Assembly (NCBI GenBank): GCA_036013505.1
Contig: CP107851.1
Location: 1,054,001 to 1,118,000, forward strand
Direction: 5' to 3'
Source: Streptomyces sp. NBC_00510
GTDB lineage: Bacteria > Actinomycetota > Actinomycetes > Streptomycetales > Streptomycetaceae
DNA: 64,000 bases
Both the position numbers and the translations under genes were made by a program. The notes beneath the pieces were generated by a model. It was not told where the DNA came from, ran no database searches, and was given only the letters and a program-made list of their open reading frames with translations. Of this stretch, positions 17,241-25,588 are shown piece by piece; within the stretch, counting starts at the first letter, position 1; every line of letters begins with the position of its first letter.

Positions 17241-18176
17241 GTGACCGATCCGCTGACCGACATCCTGGGCCTGCTCGACCTGCGCAGCGCACACTTCGCC
17301 CGGCTGGAGGCCCAGGAGCCGTGGGCCGTCGGATTCACCGGCTACCGGCACATCAAGTTCGGCGCCGTGCTCCTCGGCAGCTGCCGGATCGCGGTGGCCG
17401 GGGCCCCGGAGCCGGTCACCCTGAAGGAGGGCGACTGCTACCTGATCGGCGGCGGCCGCGGCTACGAACTGGCGGGCGGTCCCGAGGTCCCGGCGGTGCC
17501 GAGCGACGAGGTCTTCGCCGGTTTCAGGCCCGGGAACACGGTCCGGATCGGCACGGCGACCGACGCGGTCCTGGTGGGCTGTGGATTCGACCTCGACGAG
17601 GCCAACGCCGCCGTGCTCCTGGACGTGCTGCCGCCCCTGATCCACGTCGGCGCCGGGTCCACCGCGGCGGAGGGCATCCGGGCGGCGCTCGAACTGCTCC
17701 GCGCGGAGACCGACGAGCCCGCGCTCGGCACCCCCTTCGTGACCGAGCGTCTGGCGCACGTCCTGCTGGTCCACCTGCTCAGGGCGCACGTCGCCGAGCA
17801 CGGGCCCGAGGGCGGCGCCTGGCTCACCGCGCTCGCCGACCGCCACGTCGGGGCCGCGCTGGGGCTGATGCACGACCGGCCCGCGCACCCCTGGACCGTC
17901 GCCGAACTCGCCGGGAAGAGCGGGATGTCGAGGTCCCGGTTCGCCGACAGGTTCACCAGGACCGTGGGCGTCCCGCCGCTGGAGTACCTCGCGGGCTGGC
18001 GCATCCGCTCCGCGGCGCGGGAGCTGAGGACGGGCGACCGCACCGTCGCCTCGATCGCGGCGCGCTGGGGGTACGGCTCCGAGAGTTCGTTCAGCCACGC
18101 CTTCAAGCGCGTCATGGGGTCGTCTCCCGGGCGCTACCGCGCGGAGGGACCGCACCGCCCCGAAGAGGCGCGGTGA
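17241..18176 (+). CDS. AraC-family transcriptional regulator
   Basis: 311 residues, GTG start after GGAGG. The N-terminal half is a cupin-like ligand domain (VTLKEGDCYLIGGGRGYELA). The C-terminal ~100 residues are the double HTH: WTVAELAGKSGMSRSRFADRFTRTVGVPPLEYLAGWRI, then RTVASIAARWGYGSESSFSHAFKRVMGSSPGRYR. This layout matches the AraC_binding_2 type seen next to oxidoreductases. Its stop codon lies inside a perfect 36-nt inverted repeat. Confidence 0.94.
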   Translation: MTDPLTDILGLLDLRSAHFARLEAQEPWAVGFTGYRHIKFGAVLLGSCRIAVAGAPEPVTLKEGDCYLIGGGRGYELAGGPEVPAVPSDEVFAGFRPGNTVRIGTATDAVLVGCGFDLDEANAAVLLDVLPPLIHVGAGSTAAEGIRAALELLRAETDEPALGTPFVTERLAHVLLVHLLRAHVAEHGPEGGAWLTALADRHVGAALGLMHDRPAHPWTVAELAGKSGMSRSRFADRFTRTVGVPPLEYLAGWRIRSAARELRTGDRTVASIAARWGYGSESSFSHAFKRVMGSSPGRYRAEGPHRPEEAR

Positions 18177-18206
18177 GGGCCCCGGAGATCTCCGGGGCCC
18201 TCACCG
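18171..18206. terminator. Perfect 36-nt palindromic terminator
   Basis: Perfect inverted repeat with no mismatch, centred on AGATCT (18-bp arms, CGGTGAGGGCCCCGGAGA and its complement). It contains the AraC stop codon (18174-18176) and separates convergent genes, so it can stop transcription from both sides. Confidence 0.88.
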
Positions 18207-18221
18207 GCCGGGGCGCGCCGG

Positions 18222-18920
18222 TCAGTGGCCGGCGTCGGTGGTGATCAGCTTGGCCAGCTCCACGGGCATGGACAGGAAGGGCGAGTGGCCCGAGGGCAGC
18301 CGGTGGGTGCGCTGCGCGCGGGCCGCCATGCCCTCCTGGAACTCCGGGGCGAGCGCCGTGTCCCGCTCGGTGAGGATGTAGGTGGAGGGCACGGTTTTCC
18401 AGGCGGCGGCGGTGAGCGGTTCGCAGAAGGACCTTGCCGTCTGGAAGACCAGGCGCGCGATGGCGTCCTCCGCGTCATGCGGTGCGGCGTCCCCATAGAA
18501 GGCGGCCTTGGCGTCCTCGTAGTGCCCGTGCGCGGACAGCGAGGCGACACCGGCGCCGGAGATCTTGCCACCGCTCATGCCGTCGATGGACTCGCCCTCG
18601 TCCAGCACGAAGGCGGAGAGGTAGACGATGCGGGAGACGTTCGGCGCGTCCGCGGCGGCCTGCGTGACGGGGATGCCCGCGTAGGAGTGGGCGAGGACGG
18701 TGACCGGGCCGGCGACGGCGTCCAGGCGCTCGCGGACGGCCCGCGCGTCGTCGTGCATCCCGGCCGTGTTCCCTTCGTCGGGCGAGGCGCTCGGCAGGTC
18801 GACGGTCTCGACGCGCCAGCCCAGCGCGGTGAGTTCGGGGACGAGCCTGTCGAAGCACCAGGCGCCGTGCCAGGCGCCGTGGACGAGGAGGATGGCGCGG
18901 CTGTTGTCTGCAGTGGTCAT
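18222..18920 (-). CDS. Alpha/beta hydrolase
   Basis: 232 residues. The oxyanion region ILLVHGAWHGAWCFDRLVP is followed by the nucleophile elbow AHSYAGIP, with Ser inside a variant G-x-S-x-G (HSYAG), and a late GHSPFLSMP carrying the catalytic His. This is the hydrolase group that includes salicylate- and jasmonate-esterase-like enzymes; the substrate is unknown. ATG at 18920 chosen; two further codons upstream (MYQRPH...) are possible. Confidence 0.9.
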   Translation of the reverse strand: MTTADNSRAILLVHGAWHGAWCFDRLVPELTALGWRVETVDLPSASPDEGNTAGMHDDARAVRERLDAVAGPVTVLAHSYAGIPVTQAAADAPNVSRIVYLSAFVLDEGESIDGMSGGKISGAGVASLSAHGHYEDAKAAFYGDAAPHDAEDAIARLVFQTARSFCEPLTAAAWKTVPSTYILTERDTALAPEFQEGMAARAQRTHRLPSGHSPFLSMPVELAKLITTDAGH

Positions 18921-19117
18921 GTGAGGCCTTTGATACACGGTCGGGAACGCGGACGTCGGTGACGCCGTCCGTCACCGACCGTAGTTCCGGGGCCTGCGGC
19001 GGACCATGCGCGTCCGTCCGGCGTTCTTGAGCGCACGTCCCGCGTACGCGCGCGGGGCGGAGCGGCACCCGGCACCGGGGGCCGGTGTCCGGGCGCCGCC
19101 GAGGAGTGCCGCGAGCG

Positions 19118-19384
19118 TCAGCTTGTGCCGTGTGCCGTGTCCCCGCTCCCGTAGCGGCGCCGGAACCGCTCGACGCGGCCGGCGGTGTCCACCACGCGGG
19201 CGGTGCCGGTGTAGAACGGGTGGCTCGCGGAGGAGATCTCCACGTCCACGACGGGGTAGGTGTTGCCGTCCTCCCAGACGACGGTCTTATCGCTGGTCAT
19301 CGTGGAGCGGGTGAGGAAGGCGAAGTCCGCCGCCCGGTCGCGGAAGACGACGGGACGGTAGTCGGGGTGGATGCCGGGTTTCAC
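19118..19384 (-). CDS. rpmE2: 50S ribosomal protein L31 type B (zinc-independent)
   Basis: 88 residues, starting [16 protein letters not shown] as in type B L31. It has no CxxC pair, so it is the zinc-free paralogue that replaces zinc-binding L31 during zinc limitation. The typical SASHPFYTG segment is present. It is the last gene of the minus-strand half of the Zur-type cluster, 64 nt after S14. Confidence 0.96.
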   Translation of the reverse strand: MKPGIHPDYRPVVFRDRAADFAFLTRSTMTSDKTVVWEDGNTYPVVDVEISSASHPFYTGTARVVDTAGRVERFRRRYGSGDTAHGTS

Positions 19385-19448
19385 GGGTTCTCCGAGACGT
19401 GTCGTGCGGCCCGCGGGGGCCGGTGGTGGGGTGTGCCGGGGGGCGGTG

Positions 19449-19754
19449 TCACCAGGAGGCCTTGCGCACGCCGGGGAGGTGGCCCGCGTGGGCCTGGGCG
19501 CGCAGGTTGATCCGGGAGAGGCCGAACGCCCGCAGGTGACCGCGGGGCCGCCCGTCGAGGGCGTCCCGGTTGCGGAGCCGGGTGGCGCTGGCGTCGCGGG
19601 GCTGCCGGTCCAGCTCCCGCCGCGCCGCGGCCTTCTCCTGCGGGGTGGCGGTGGGGCGGCGCAGGACGTCCTTCAACTCGGCGCGCCGGGCGGCGAACCG
19701 CGCGACGACGGCCTTGCGCCGCTCGTTCTTCGCGATCTTGCCGGTCCTGGCCAT
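19449..19754 (-). CDS. rpsN2: 30S ribosomal protein S14 (long, zinc-independent)
   Basis: 101 residues with [27 protein letters not shown], the S14 signature, and no CxxC zinc ribbon. The ATG at 19754 overlaps the L28 stop (ATGA), so translation is coupled. The open frame upstream is only the L28 gene in another phase. Confidence 0.96.
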   Translation of the reverse strand: MARTGKIAKNERRKAVVARFAARRAELKDVLRRPTATPQEKAAARRELDRQPRDASATRLRNRDALDGRPRGHLRAFGLSRINLRAQAHAGHLPGVRKASW

Positions 19755-19990
19755 CAGACCCTCCCGCCCCGCGCGCGGATGACGGCGACGGCCTTCTCGA
19801 TGCCGATGCGGTCCACCGTCCTGATGCCCTTGGCGCTCAGCGTGAGCCGGACGGTGCGGCCCTCGCCGGGCAGCCAGTAGCGCTTGTGCTGGACGTTCGG
19901 GTCGAAGCGGCGCCTGGTGCGCCGGTGCGAGTGCGAGACGGAGTTGCCGAAGCCGGGCTTGCGACCGGTGAGTTGGCAGTGTGCGGGCAT
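19754..19990 (-). CDS. rpmB: 50S ribosomal protein L28 (zinc-independent)
   Basis: 78 residues: [29 protein letters not shown] is the L28 signature. The zinc-binding cysteines of the housekeeping form are absent apart from one Cys near the start. It is first in the minus-strand operon, with its start 50 nt from the Zur-like site. Confidence 0.96.
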   Translation of the reverse strand: MPAHCQLTGRKPGFGNSVSHSHRRTRRRFDPNVQHKRYWLPGEGRTVRLTLSAKGIRTVDRIGIEKAVAVIRARGGRV

Positions 19991-20039
19991 GACGGTCCGT
20001 TCTGTCGTCCGGTGGGCCGGCGGAGCACCCACCGAGCTT

Positions 20040-20068
20040 ATTGGAAATGAAAACCAATTCTGTATAGT
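20040..20068 (+). promoter_or_regulatory. Zur-like operator overlapping promoter
   Basis: An AT-rich island in otherwise GC-rich DNA. ATTGG-AAATGAAAA-CCAAT (20040-20058) has perfect 5-bp outer arms and an A-rich core resembling actinobacterial Zur boxes. It covers a plus-strand -35 TTGGAA (20041-20046), with -10 TATAGT (20063-20068) at 16-nt spacing, 8 nt before the L33 start. It lies between two divergent zinc-free ribosomal operons, so zinc-loaded Zur would shut off both. Confidence 0.72.
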
Positions 20069-20075
20069 ACCCGCC

Positions 20076-20240
20076 ATGGCTCGCACCGATCTACGCCCCG
20101 TCATCAAGCTCCGCTCCACCGCCGGGACCGGCCACACCTACGTGACCCGCAAGAACCGCCGGAACGACCCGGACCGCCTGGTCCTGCGCAAGTACGACCC
20201 GGTGGTCCGGCGCCACGTCGAGTTCCGCGAGGAACGCTGA
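20076..20240 (+). CDS. rpmG: 50S ribosomal protein L33 (zinc-independent)
   Basis: 54 residues: [19 protein letters not shown], then [21 protein letters not shown], the L33 signature with no CxxC pairs. It is first gene of the plus-strand half of the cluster, directly behind the Zur-like site; the upstream open frame runs through the promoter and is not coding. Confidence 0.96.
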   Translation: MARTDLRPVIKLRSTAGTGHTYVTRKNRRNDPDRLVLRKYDPVVRRHVEFREER

Positions 20241-20286
20241 CCCGCCCCGCCCACCCGCCCCTCCCCCGACACGAAAGGCACCTCCC

Positions 20287-21462
20287 GTGGACAGCAGCCC
20301 CAAGCTGCCCGTCGTCCTCGTCGGCGGTCTGCACGCCGAGGCCCGTCGCGCCGCGGTGCGCGAACTCCTGCACTCCACCGCCGGAGCCCTCGCCCTCCAC
20401 CACGACCTGCGGCCCGCCGTCGGCAGCCCCGTCCGGCGCGTGCTCAGCGACCGGGACGGCGTCATCTCCCGCACGGACACCGAGCTCGTGAACGACTGCG
20501 CCTGCTGCGCGCTCCGCGCGGACCTGCTCCCCGAGCTGCTGCGGCTGGCCGCGGACCCGTCCTGCCGGCTCGCCGTCGTCGAGCTGTGGGACTCCGTCGA
20601 ACCGCAGGCGATGGCCGAGGTCCTGGTCGGCACCCCGCTGCCCGACGGCACCGCCTCGGGGCGCCTGCTGGCGGCGGCCGGCGTGGTCACCTGCGTCGAC
20701 CCCGCCCTCCTGCTCGACCACCTCGGCTGCGGCGACGACCTCACGGAGCACGGCCTCGCCGTCGCTCCCGGCGACCACCGGACCGTCGCCGACACCCTGG
20801 CCCGGCAGCTCGAGTACGCCGGCGTCCTCGCCCTGGCGCCGGGTGACACCGCGGACCCCGGGGACATGGAACTGCTCACCCAGCTCCACCCGACGGCCCG
20901 TCAGGTCACCATCGGCGCGGGCCGGCTGGCCCCCGCCGCCCGCTCCGGCTTCGACGTCGCCGCGGCCGCCTCACGGCAGCATCCGGCCTGCGCCCTGCTG
21001 CCCCAGGAGGCCGACGCCCACGGCGTCGCCACCCTGGTGTGGCGCGCCGCCCGCCCCTTCCATCCCGGCCGGCTGCACGCGGCGCTGGAGGACCTCAGCT
21101 GCGCCGCCGCCCGTAGCCGCGGCCGCTTCTGGCTGGCCGACCACCCCGACACCCTGTTCTCTTGGGAGGCGGCCGGTGGTGCGCTGTGCATCGAGGACGT
21201 CGGGCCGTGGCTCGCCGCGCTGCCCGACGCGGCGTGGGAGACGGTGCCGGCCGAACGGCGCGTGGCGGCCGCCCTGGACTGGCATCCCGAACATGGCGAC
21301 CGCGGCCAGCACCTCGCCTTCACCTCGCCCGGCCTCGACCGCGAAGGACTGACGGCCACCCTCGACCGCTGCCTGCTCACGGACGCCGAGTACGCGGCCG
21401 GACCGGCCGGCTGGCGCCGCCTCCCCCACGCCTTCGACGACTTCCTCGACGACGCGGCCTGA
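20287..21462 (+). CDS. COG0523/CobW-family protein with degenerate P-loop
   Basis: 391 residues, GTG start. It is placed with CobW-type metallochaperones by the conserved cysteine cluster CACCAL (about residues 74-79, the CxCC motif), the VELWDSVEP switch region, and the C-terminal CobW_C-like part with [11 protein letters not shown] and [14 protein letters not shown]. The expected Walker A GxxGxGK[ST] at the N-terminus is missing: the segment reads [18 protein letters not shown]. Intact relatives are GTPases delivering zinc under starvation. GTP use by this copy is doubtful; metal binding remains plausible. It sits between L33 and S18. Confidence 0.88.
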   Translation: MDSSPKLPVVLVGGLHAEARRAAVRELLHSTAGALALHHDLRPAVGSPVRRVLSDRDGVISRTDTELVNDCACCALRADLLPELLRLAADPSCRLAVVELWDSVEPQAMAEVLVGTPLPDGTASGRLLAAAGVVTCVDPALLLDHLGCGDDLTEHGLAVAPGDHRTVADTLARQLEYAGVLALAPGDTADPGDMELLTQLHPTARQVTIGAGRLAPAARSGFDVAAAASRQHPACALLPQEADAHGVATLVWRAARPFHPGRLHAALEDLSCAAARSRGRFWLADHPDTLFSWEAAGGALCIEDVGPWLAALPDAAWETVPAERRVAAALDWHPEHGDRGQHLAFTSPGLDREGLTATLDRCLLTDAEYAAGPAGWRRLPHAFDDFLDDAA

Positions 21463-21495
21463 ACCGCACGCCGCCACGACCACGGAGACAGCACC

Positions 21496-21756
21496 ATGAC
21501 GACCGTCCACACCGCCACGGCCAAGGGCGAGGGCAGGGGCAGGGACGCCCGCAAGCCCCGCCCCAATCCGCTCATCGCCGCGGGCATCGAGTACGTCGAC
21601 TACAAGGACACCGACCTGCTGCGGAAGTTCGTCTCCGACCGGGGCAAGATCCGCAGCCGGCGGGTCACCCACGTCACCGCCCGGCAGCAGCGGGCCCTCG
21701 CCCGGGCGGTGAAGAACGCCCGCGAGATGGCCCTGCTGCCGTACGCCTCCCGCTGA
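21496..21756 (+). CDS. rpsR2: 30S ribosomal protein S18 (zinc-independent)
   Basis: 86 residues; [53 protein letters not shown] is the full S18 signature. The N-terminus is basic and has no cysteine. Third gene of the plus-strand Zur-type operon, 33 nt after the COG0523 gene. Confidence 0.96.
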   Translation: MTTVHTATAKGEGRGRDARKPRPNPLIAAGIEYVDYKDTDLLRKFVSDRGKIRSRRVTHVTARQQRALARAVKNAREMALLPYASR

Positions 21757-21785
21757 CCGCGCGCCCACCCGTACAGGAGACCCCG

Positions 21786-21956
21786 ATGGCCGTACCCAAA
21801 CGCAAGACCTCCCGCAGCAACACCCGTCACTGCCACGCCCGTTGGAAGGCCGGGGCTCCCCACCTGGTCCCCGTCACCGTCGACGGCCGCGAGCAGTCGG
21901 TGCCGGTCCACCTCGTCGCTGCGTTCCGGCGCGGCCTGCTGCCCGGGCGGGACTGA
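21786..21956 (+). CDS. rpmF: 50S ribosomal protein L32 (zinc-independent)
   Basis: 56 residues starting [20 protein letters not shown], the L32 signature; the later zinc-ribbon CxxC pairs are absent. ACAGGAGACCCCG precedes the ATG. It closes the zinc-starvation ribosomal operon. The long frame open upstream is a shadow. Confidence 0.95.
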   Translation: MAVPKRKTSRSNTRHCHARWKAGAPHLVPVTVDGREQSVPVHLVAAFRRGLLPGRD

Positions 21957-21974
21957 CGGCGCCGCGCCGGACCG

Positions 21975-23102
21975 TCAGCGCCGGTGCCACTCCTCGGCCA
22001 GGAGCCGGTGGGAACGGACCCGGTCCTCGTGGTCGTGGGTGATGGTGGTCACGATCAACTCATCGGCGCCGGTGGCCTCCTGGAGCTGCTCCAGCTGGTC
22101 GGCGACACGCTGCGGCGAGCCGACGAACTGGGTCTCGACCCGGTCGGCCACCAGCGCCCGGTCCGCCTCCGTCCACGGGTGCGCCCGGGCCTGTCCGGGG
22201 GTGGGGAACTCGATGGCGCCCTCGGCGGTCCGGATGCTGCGGACCCAGGGGGCGTAGCCGGTGGCGAGCTCGCGGGCCCTCGCGTCGTCCTGCGCGACGA
22301 CGACGTCGGCGGACACGCTGACGTAGGGCTTGTCGAGCACGCCGCCGGGCTGGAAGGCGGCACGGTAGCCGTCGACCGCCTCCAGGACGCTGCCCGGGCT
22401 GACGTGGTAGTTCGCGGCGAAGTGCAATCCGTGCCGGCCTGCGACCTCGGCGCTCTGGCCGCCGCTGCTGCCGAGGATCCACACCTGGACGTCGGCGCCC
22501 TCCCCCGGCACGACGTGCGCCTCGACGCCGTCCTCCGAGCGGTAGGTGCCGCGCAGCAGCGCCAGGATGTCGTCGACCTGCTCGCCGTAGTCCTGGGAGC
22601 GGGCGCCCGGCTGCTGGAGCAGGTGCCGCTGGAGCGCGATGCGCGGTGAGCCGAGCAGGTGCTCGAAGGAGAACTTCGGCGGGATCCGCAGCCCGCCCGG
22701 CGCCCGGCCGTCCACGACGGGTGTCGTGGTCGGCACCGGCTCCGGCGTGCCGCCCGGCGGGCGGCCGCCGGAGCGGCCGAGCCCCAGGTCGAGCCGCCCA
22801 GGGTGCAGGGCGTCGATGAGGCCGAACTCCTCGACCGTGGACAGGGCGGTGCGGTGGCCGAGCTGGACGGCTCCCGAACCGAGCCGGATCGTGGAGGTCG
22901 CGGCCGCGGTGAGGGCCAGCAGGACGGCGGGCGAGGTGCCGGCGACACCGGGGTTGAGGTGGTGCTCGGCGAACCAGTAGCGGGCGTAGCCGGACTCCTC
23001 GGCCCGCCGCGCGAGGTCGATGCTGTTGCGCAGGGCGTCGGCGGCCGTGGAGCCGGAGGATATCGGGACGAGGTCGAGGACTCCGAGCGGTGTGCGGGAC
23101 AC
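21975..23102 (-). CDS. LLM-class flavin-dependent oxidoreductase
   Basis: 375 residues of the luciferase-like monooxygenase superfamily (MsnO8 type): YARYWFAEHHLNPGVAGTSP, IRLGSGAVQLGHRTALSTVEEFGLIDALHPGRLDLGLGRSGGR. These use FMNH2 from a separate reductase and O2 to oxidise or cleave a substrate in the cytoplasm. It is the last of four LLM genes in one orientation behind a cysteine-containing leader ORF, which points to desulfurisation of organosulfur compounds. The spacer to the previous gene is 14 nt. Confidence 0.93.
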   Translation of the reverse strand: MSRTPLGVLDLVPISSGSTAADALRNSIDLARRAEESGYARYWFAEHHLNPGVAGTSPAVLLALTAAATSTIRLGSGAVQLGHRTALSTVEEFGLIDALHPGRLDLGLGRSGGRPPGGTPEPVPTTTPVVDGRAPGGLRIPPKFSFEHLLGSPRIALQRHLLQQPGARSQDYGEQVDDILALLRGTYRSEDGVEAHVVPGEGADVQVWILGSSGGQSAEVAGRHGLHFAANYHVSPGSVLEAVDGYRAAFQPGGVLDKPYVSVSADVVVAQDDARARELATGYAPWVRSIRTAEGAIEFPTPGQARAHPWTEADRALVADRVETQFVGSPQRVADQLEQLQEATGADELIVTTITHDHEDRVRSHRLLAEEWHRR

Positions 23103-23116
23103 GATGGGCGTTCTCC

Positions 23117-24196
23117 TCAGCGATGGGCGGGTTCGGGCGAGGACGGGGCCGGGCCCCAGGCGAACGGCGGGTCAGGGATGGCGCGCCGCAGCACCGGGGC
23201 GACCTCGGACTGGAAGAGCTCGAGCGAGCGGCGGTGCCGGTCGTGGGACAGCCCGCCCGCGTCCGCGTGGACGTGCAGCACCGTGTGGCCGAACCGCTCG
23301 TGGTAGCGGTGGACCTTGTCGACGACCTGCTGCGGGCTGCCGACCAGCGCCGAACTGCGCGCCACGAAGTCCTCCAGCGTCGGGAAGACCGGTTCCAGGC
23401 CGAGCCGCTTCTGGAACGCCGACTGCCCCTCGAACACCGGACGGTAGGCGGCGACCGCCTCCTGGGAGGTACGGGCGACGTACAGGCCGGCCGTCCCGGC
23501 GCCGACCGCGATGCGGGCCGGGTCGTGGCCGTGGTGGGCCCAGCGTTCGCGGTAGTGGCGGATCAGTTCCGCGTACGGCTCGACGGGGTGGGTGACGTTC
23601 GCCGAGAACAGGGGGTCCCCGTAACGCGCGGCGAGGTCCACCGACTCCTTGCTGGTGGCGCTGCCGTGCCACACCCGGATCGGCTGCTGCAGCGGCCGCG
23701 GCCACGCCTGCGCGTCCTTCAGCGCGGGACGGAACCGGGTGTCGGCGGTCACCTTCCCCTCCCGCCAGAGGCGGCGGAACACCTCGTAGCTCTCGGCGTT
23801 GCGGTCCCACTGGTCCTCGGGGGTGACGTGGAACAGCTCGCGCTGCGCCGTGCCGTTGCCCTTGCCGATGATCAGTTCCAGGCGGCCGCCGGAGAGGTGG
23901 TCCAGCGTCGCGTAGTCCTCGTAGGCCCGCACCGGGTCGAGGAGGCTGAGCGTGGTCACCGCGGTGAACAGCCGGATCCGGGAGGTGAGGGCGGCGATGT
24001 GGCTGAGCACGACGGGTGGTGAGGAGGAGAGGAACGGCCGCTCGTGGCGCTCCCCCACGCCGAAACCGTCGAAGCCCAGTTCCTCGGCGAGCAGCGCGTT
24101 GTCGAGCACCTCGCGGAACCGCGCGGCGGTCGGCTTCAGCGCCCCGGTCACCGGGTCCGGGGCGTGCACGATCAGGGTGATGGCCAGGAACCTCAC
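23117..24196 (-). CDS. LLM-class flavin-dependent oxidoreductase
   Basis: 359 residues, GTG start at 24196 overlapping the stop of the upstream gene (GTGA). LLM features: LAEELGFDGFGVGERHERPFLSSSPPVVLSHIAALTSRIRLFTAVTTLSLLDPVRAYEDYATLDHLSGGRLELIIGKGN. The extra N-terminal open frame lies inside the neighbouring gene and is ignored. Expected to use reduced FMN; part of the putative sulfur-scavenging operon. Confidence 0.93.
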   Translation of the reverse strand: MRFLAITLIVHAPDPVTGALKPTAARFREVLDNALLAEELGFDGFGVGERHERPFLSSSPPVVLSHIAALTSRIRLFTAVTTLSLLDPVRAYEDYATLDHLSGGRLELIIGKGNGTAQRELFHVTPEDQWDRNAESYEVFRRLWREGKVTADTRFRPALKDAQAWPRPLQQPIRVWHGSATSKESVDLAARYGDPLFSANVTHPVEPYAELIRHYRERWAHHGHDPARIAVGAGTAGLYVARTSQEAVAAYRPVFEGQSAFQKRLGLEPVFPTLEDFVARSSALVGSPQQVVDKVHRYHERFGHTVLHVHADAGGLSHDRHRRSLELFQSEVAPVLRRAIPDPPFAWGPAPSSPEPAHR

Positions 24197-25569
24197 GACG
24201 CGGCCCGCTCCGCCGCGGCGTCGGCGTCGGGGTGGGCGAGACCGAGGTGGTCGCGCAGCGTCGTCCCATCGTAGTCGGCTCGGAACGCACCCCGCTCCTG
24301 GAGCAGCGGGACGACGGTGTCGGCGAAGGCGTCCAGGCCGCCCGGGGTGACGTGCGGGACGAGGATGAAGCCGTCGGCGGCGTCGCCCTGCACGAAGTCG
24401 TCGATGGTCGCGGCGACGGTGGCCGGGGAACCCACGAAGGACTGGCGGTTGCCGGTCTCGATGACCAGGTCGCGGATCGACCACTTGTGGGCGGCTGCGA
24501 GCTCCCGCCACTCGCGGGCGGTGGTCAGCGGGTCACGGTACATGCGCACCTGGGCACGGCCGCGGGCGACGGTGTGCTCTCCGGGATCGGGGTCGATGTC
24601 CGGGAGCGGGCCGTCCGGGTCGTAGGCGGACAGGTCGCGGTTCCACACGAACTCCAGGTGCTTGATCGCGGTGGCCCCGCTGACCTGCTGCCGCCGCACC
24701 TCGCGGGCCAGTTCGGCGGCCTCGGCGTCGGTGTCGCCGAGGACGAAGGTCGCGGCGGGCAGGATGAGCAACTGCCCGGGGCTGCGGCCGTACTTGGGCA
24801 GGCGGCCCTTGACGTCGCGGTAGAAGGCCCGGCCCTCCTCGAACGTGCTGTACCGGCTGAAGATGGCGTCGGCGTCGGCGGCCGCGAACTCCCGGCCCTC
24901 CTCGGAGTCGCCGGCCTGGAAGATCACGGGGCGCCCCTGCGGGCTGCGCGGGACGTTGAACTGCCCGTGGATGTCGAAGTGGTGCCCCTTGTGCACGAAG
25001 GATCCGGCCCGCGCGTCGCGCAGGAAGGTGCCGGTCGCCCGGTCGGCGACGATCTCGTCGCCCTGCCAGGAGTCGAGGAGCTCGCCCGCGGTGGCCAGGA
25101 ACTCCCTGGCGCGGGAGTAGCGCTCCTCCTGGGGGAGGAATCCGTCGCGGCGGAAGTTCTCCCCGGTGAAGGCGTCCCAGGAGGTGACGACGTTCCAGGC
25201 GGAGCGCCCGCCGGAGAGGTGGTCGAGGCTGGCGAACTGCCGGGCCACCTCGTAGGGCTCGTTGAAGGTGGAGTTGATGGTGCCGGTGAGCCCGATGCGC
25301 TCGGTGACGGCGGCGAGCGCGGCGAGGACGGTGAAGGTGTCGGGGCGGCCGACCACGTCCAGGTCGTAGATCCTGCCTCCCTGTTCGCGCAGGCGCAGGC
25401 CCTCGGCGAGGAACAGGAAGTCGAACTTGGCGCGTTCGGCGGTCCGGGCGAAGTGCGCGAAGGAGCCGAACTCGATGTGGCTGCCGGCCTGGGGGTCACT
25501 CCACACGGTGGTGTTGTTGACGCCGGGGAAGTGGGCGGCCAGATGGATCTGCTTGCGCGGCTTGCTCAT
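24193..25569 (-). CDS. NtaA/DmoA-family FMN-dependent monooxygenase
   Basis: 458 residues, the long LLM subgroup that contains NtaA, SnaA, DmoA and DszA. Typical parts: AHFPGVNNTTVWSDPQAG near the start, FASLDHLSGGRSAWNVVTSWD, FDIHGQFNVPRSPQGRPVIFQAGDSEEGREFAA, and the C-terminal FVGSPATVAATIDDFVQGDAADGFIL. Such enzymes cleave C-S or C-N bonds using FMNH2. Stop overlaps the next start; 19 nt separates it from the preceding LLM gene. Confidence 0.94.
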   Translation of the reverse strand: MSKPRKQIHLAAHFPGVNNTTVWSDPQAGSHIEFGSFAHFARTAERAKFDFLFLAEGLRLREQGGRIYDLDVVGRPDTFTVLAALAAVTERIGLTGTINSTFNEPYEVARQFASLDHLSGGRSAWNVVTSWDAFTGENFRRDGFLPQEERYSRAREFLATAGELLDSWQGDEIVADRATGTFLRDARAGSFVHKGHHFDIHGQFNVPRSPQGRPVIFQAGDSEEGREFAAADADAIFSRYSTFEEGRAFYRDVKGRLPKYGRSPGQLLILPAATFVLGDTDAEAAELAREVRRQQVSGATAIKHLEFVWNRDLSAYDPDGPLPDIDPDPGEHTVARGRAQVRMYRDPLTTAREWRELAAAHKWSIRDLVIETGNRQSFVGSPATVAATIDDFVQGDAADGFILVPHVTPGGLDAFADTVVPLLQERGAFRADYDGTTLRDHLGLAHPDADAAAERAAS

Positions 25570-25588
25570 GGCGTACGGTTCCTCCGGC

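Noticed and set aside
22639..23306. Plus-strand ORFs opposite the LLM genes
   Set aside because: Mirror frames created by high GC; LLM motifs are on the minus strand throughout.
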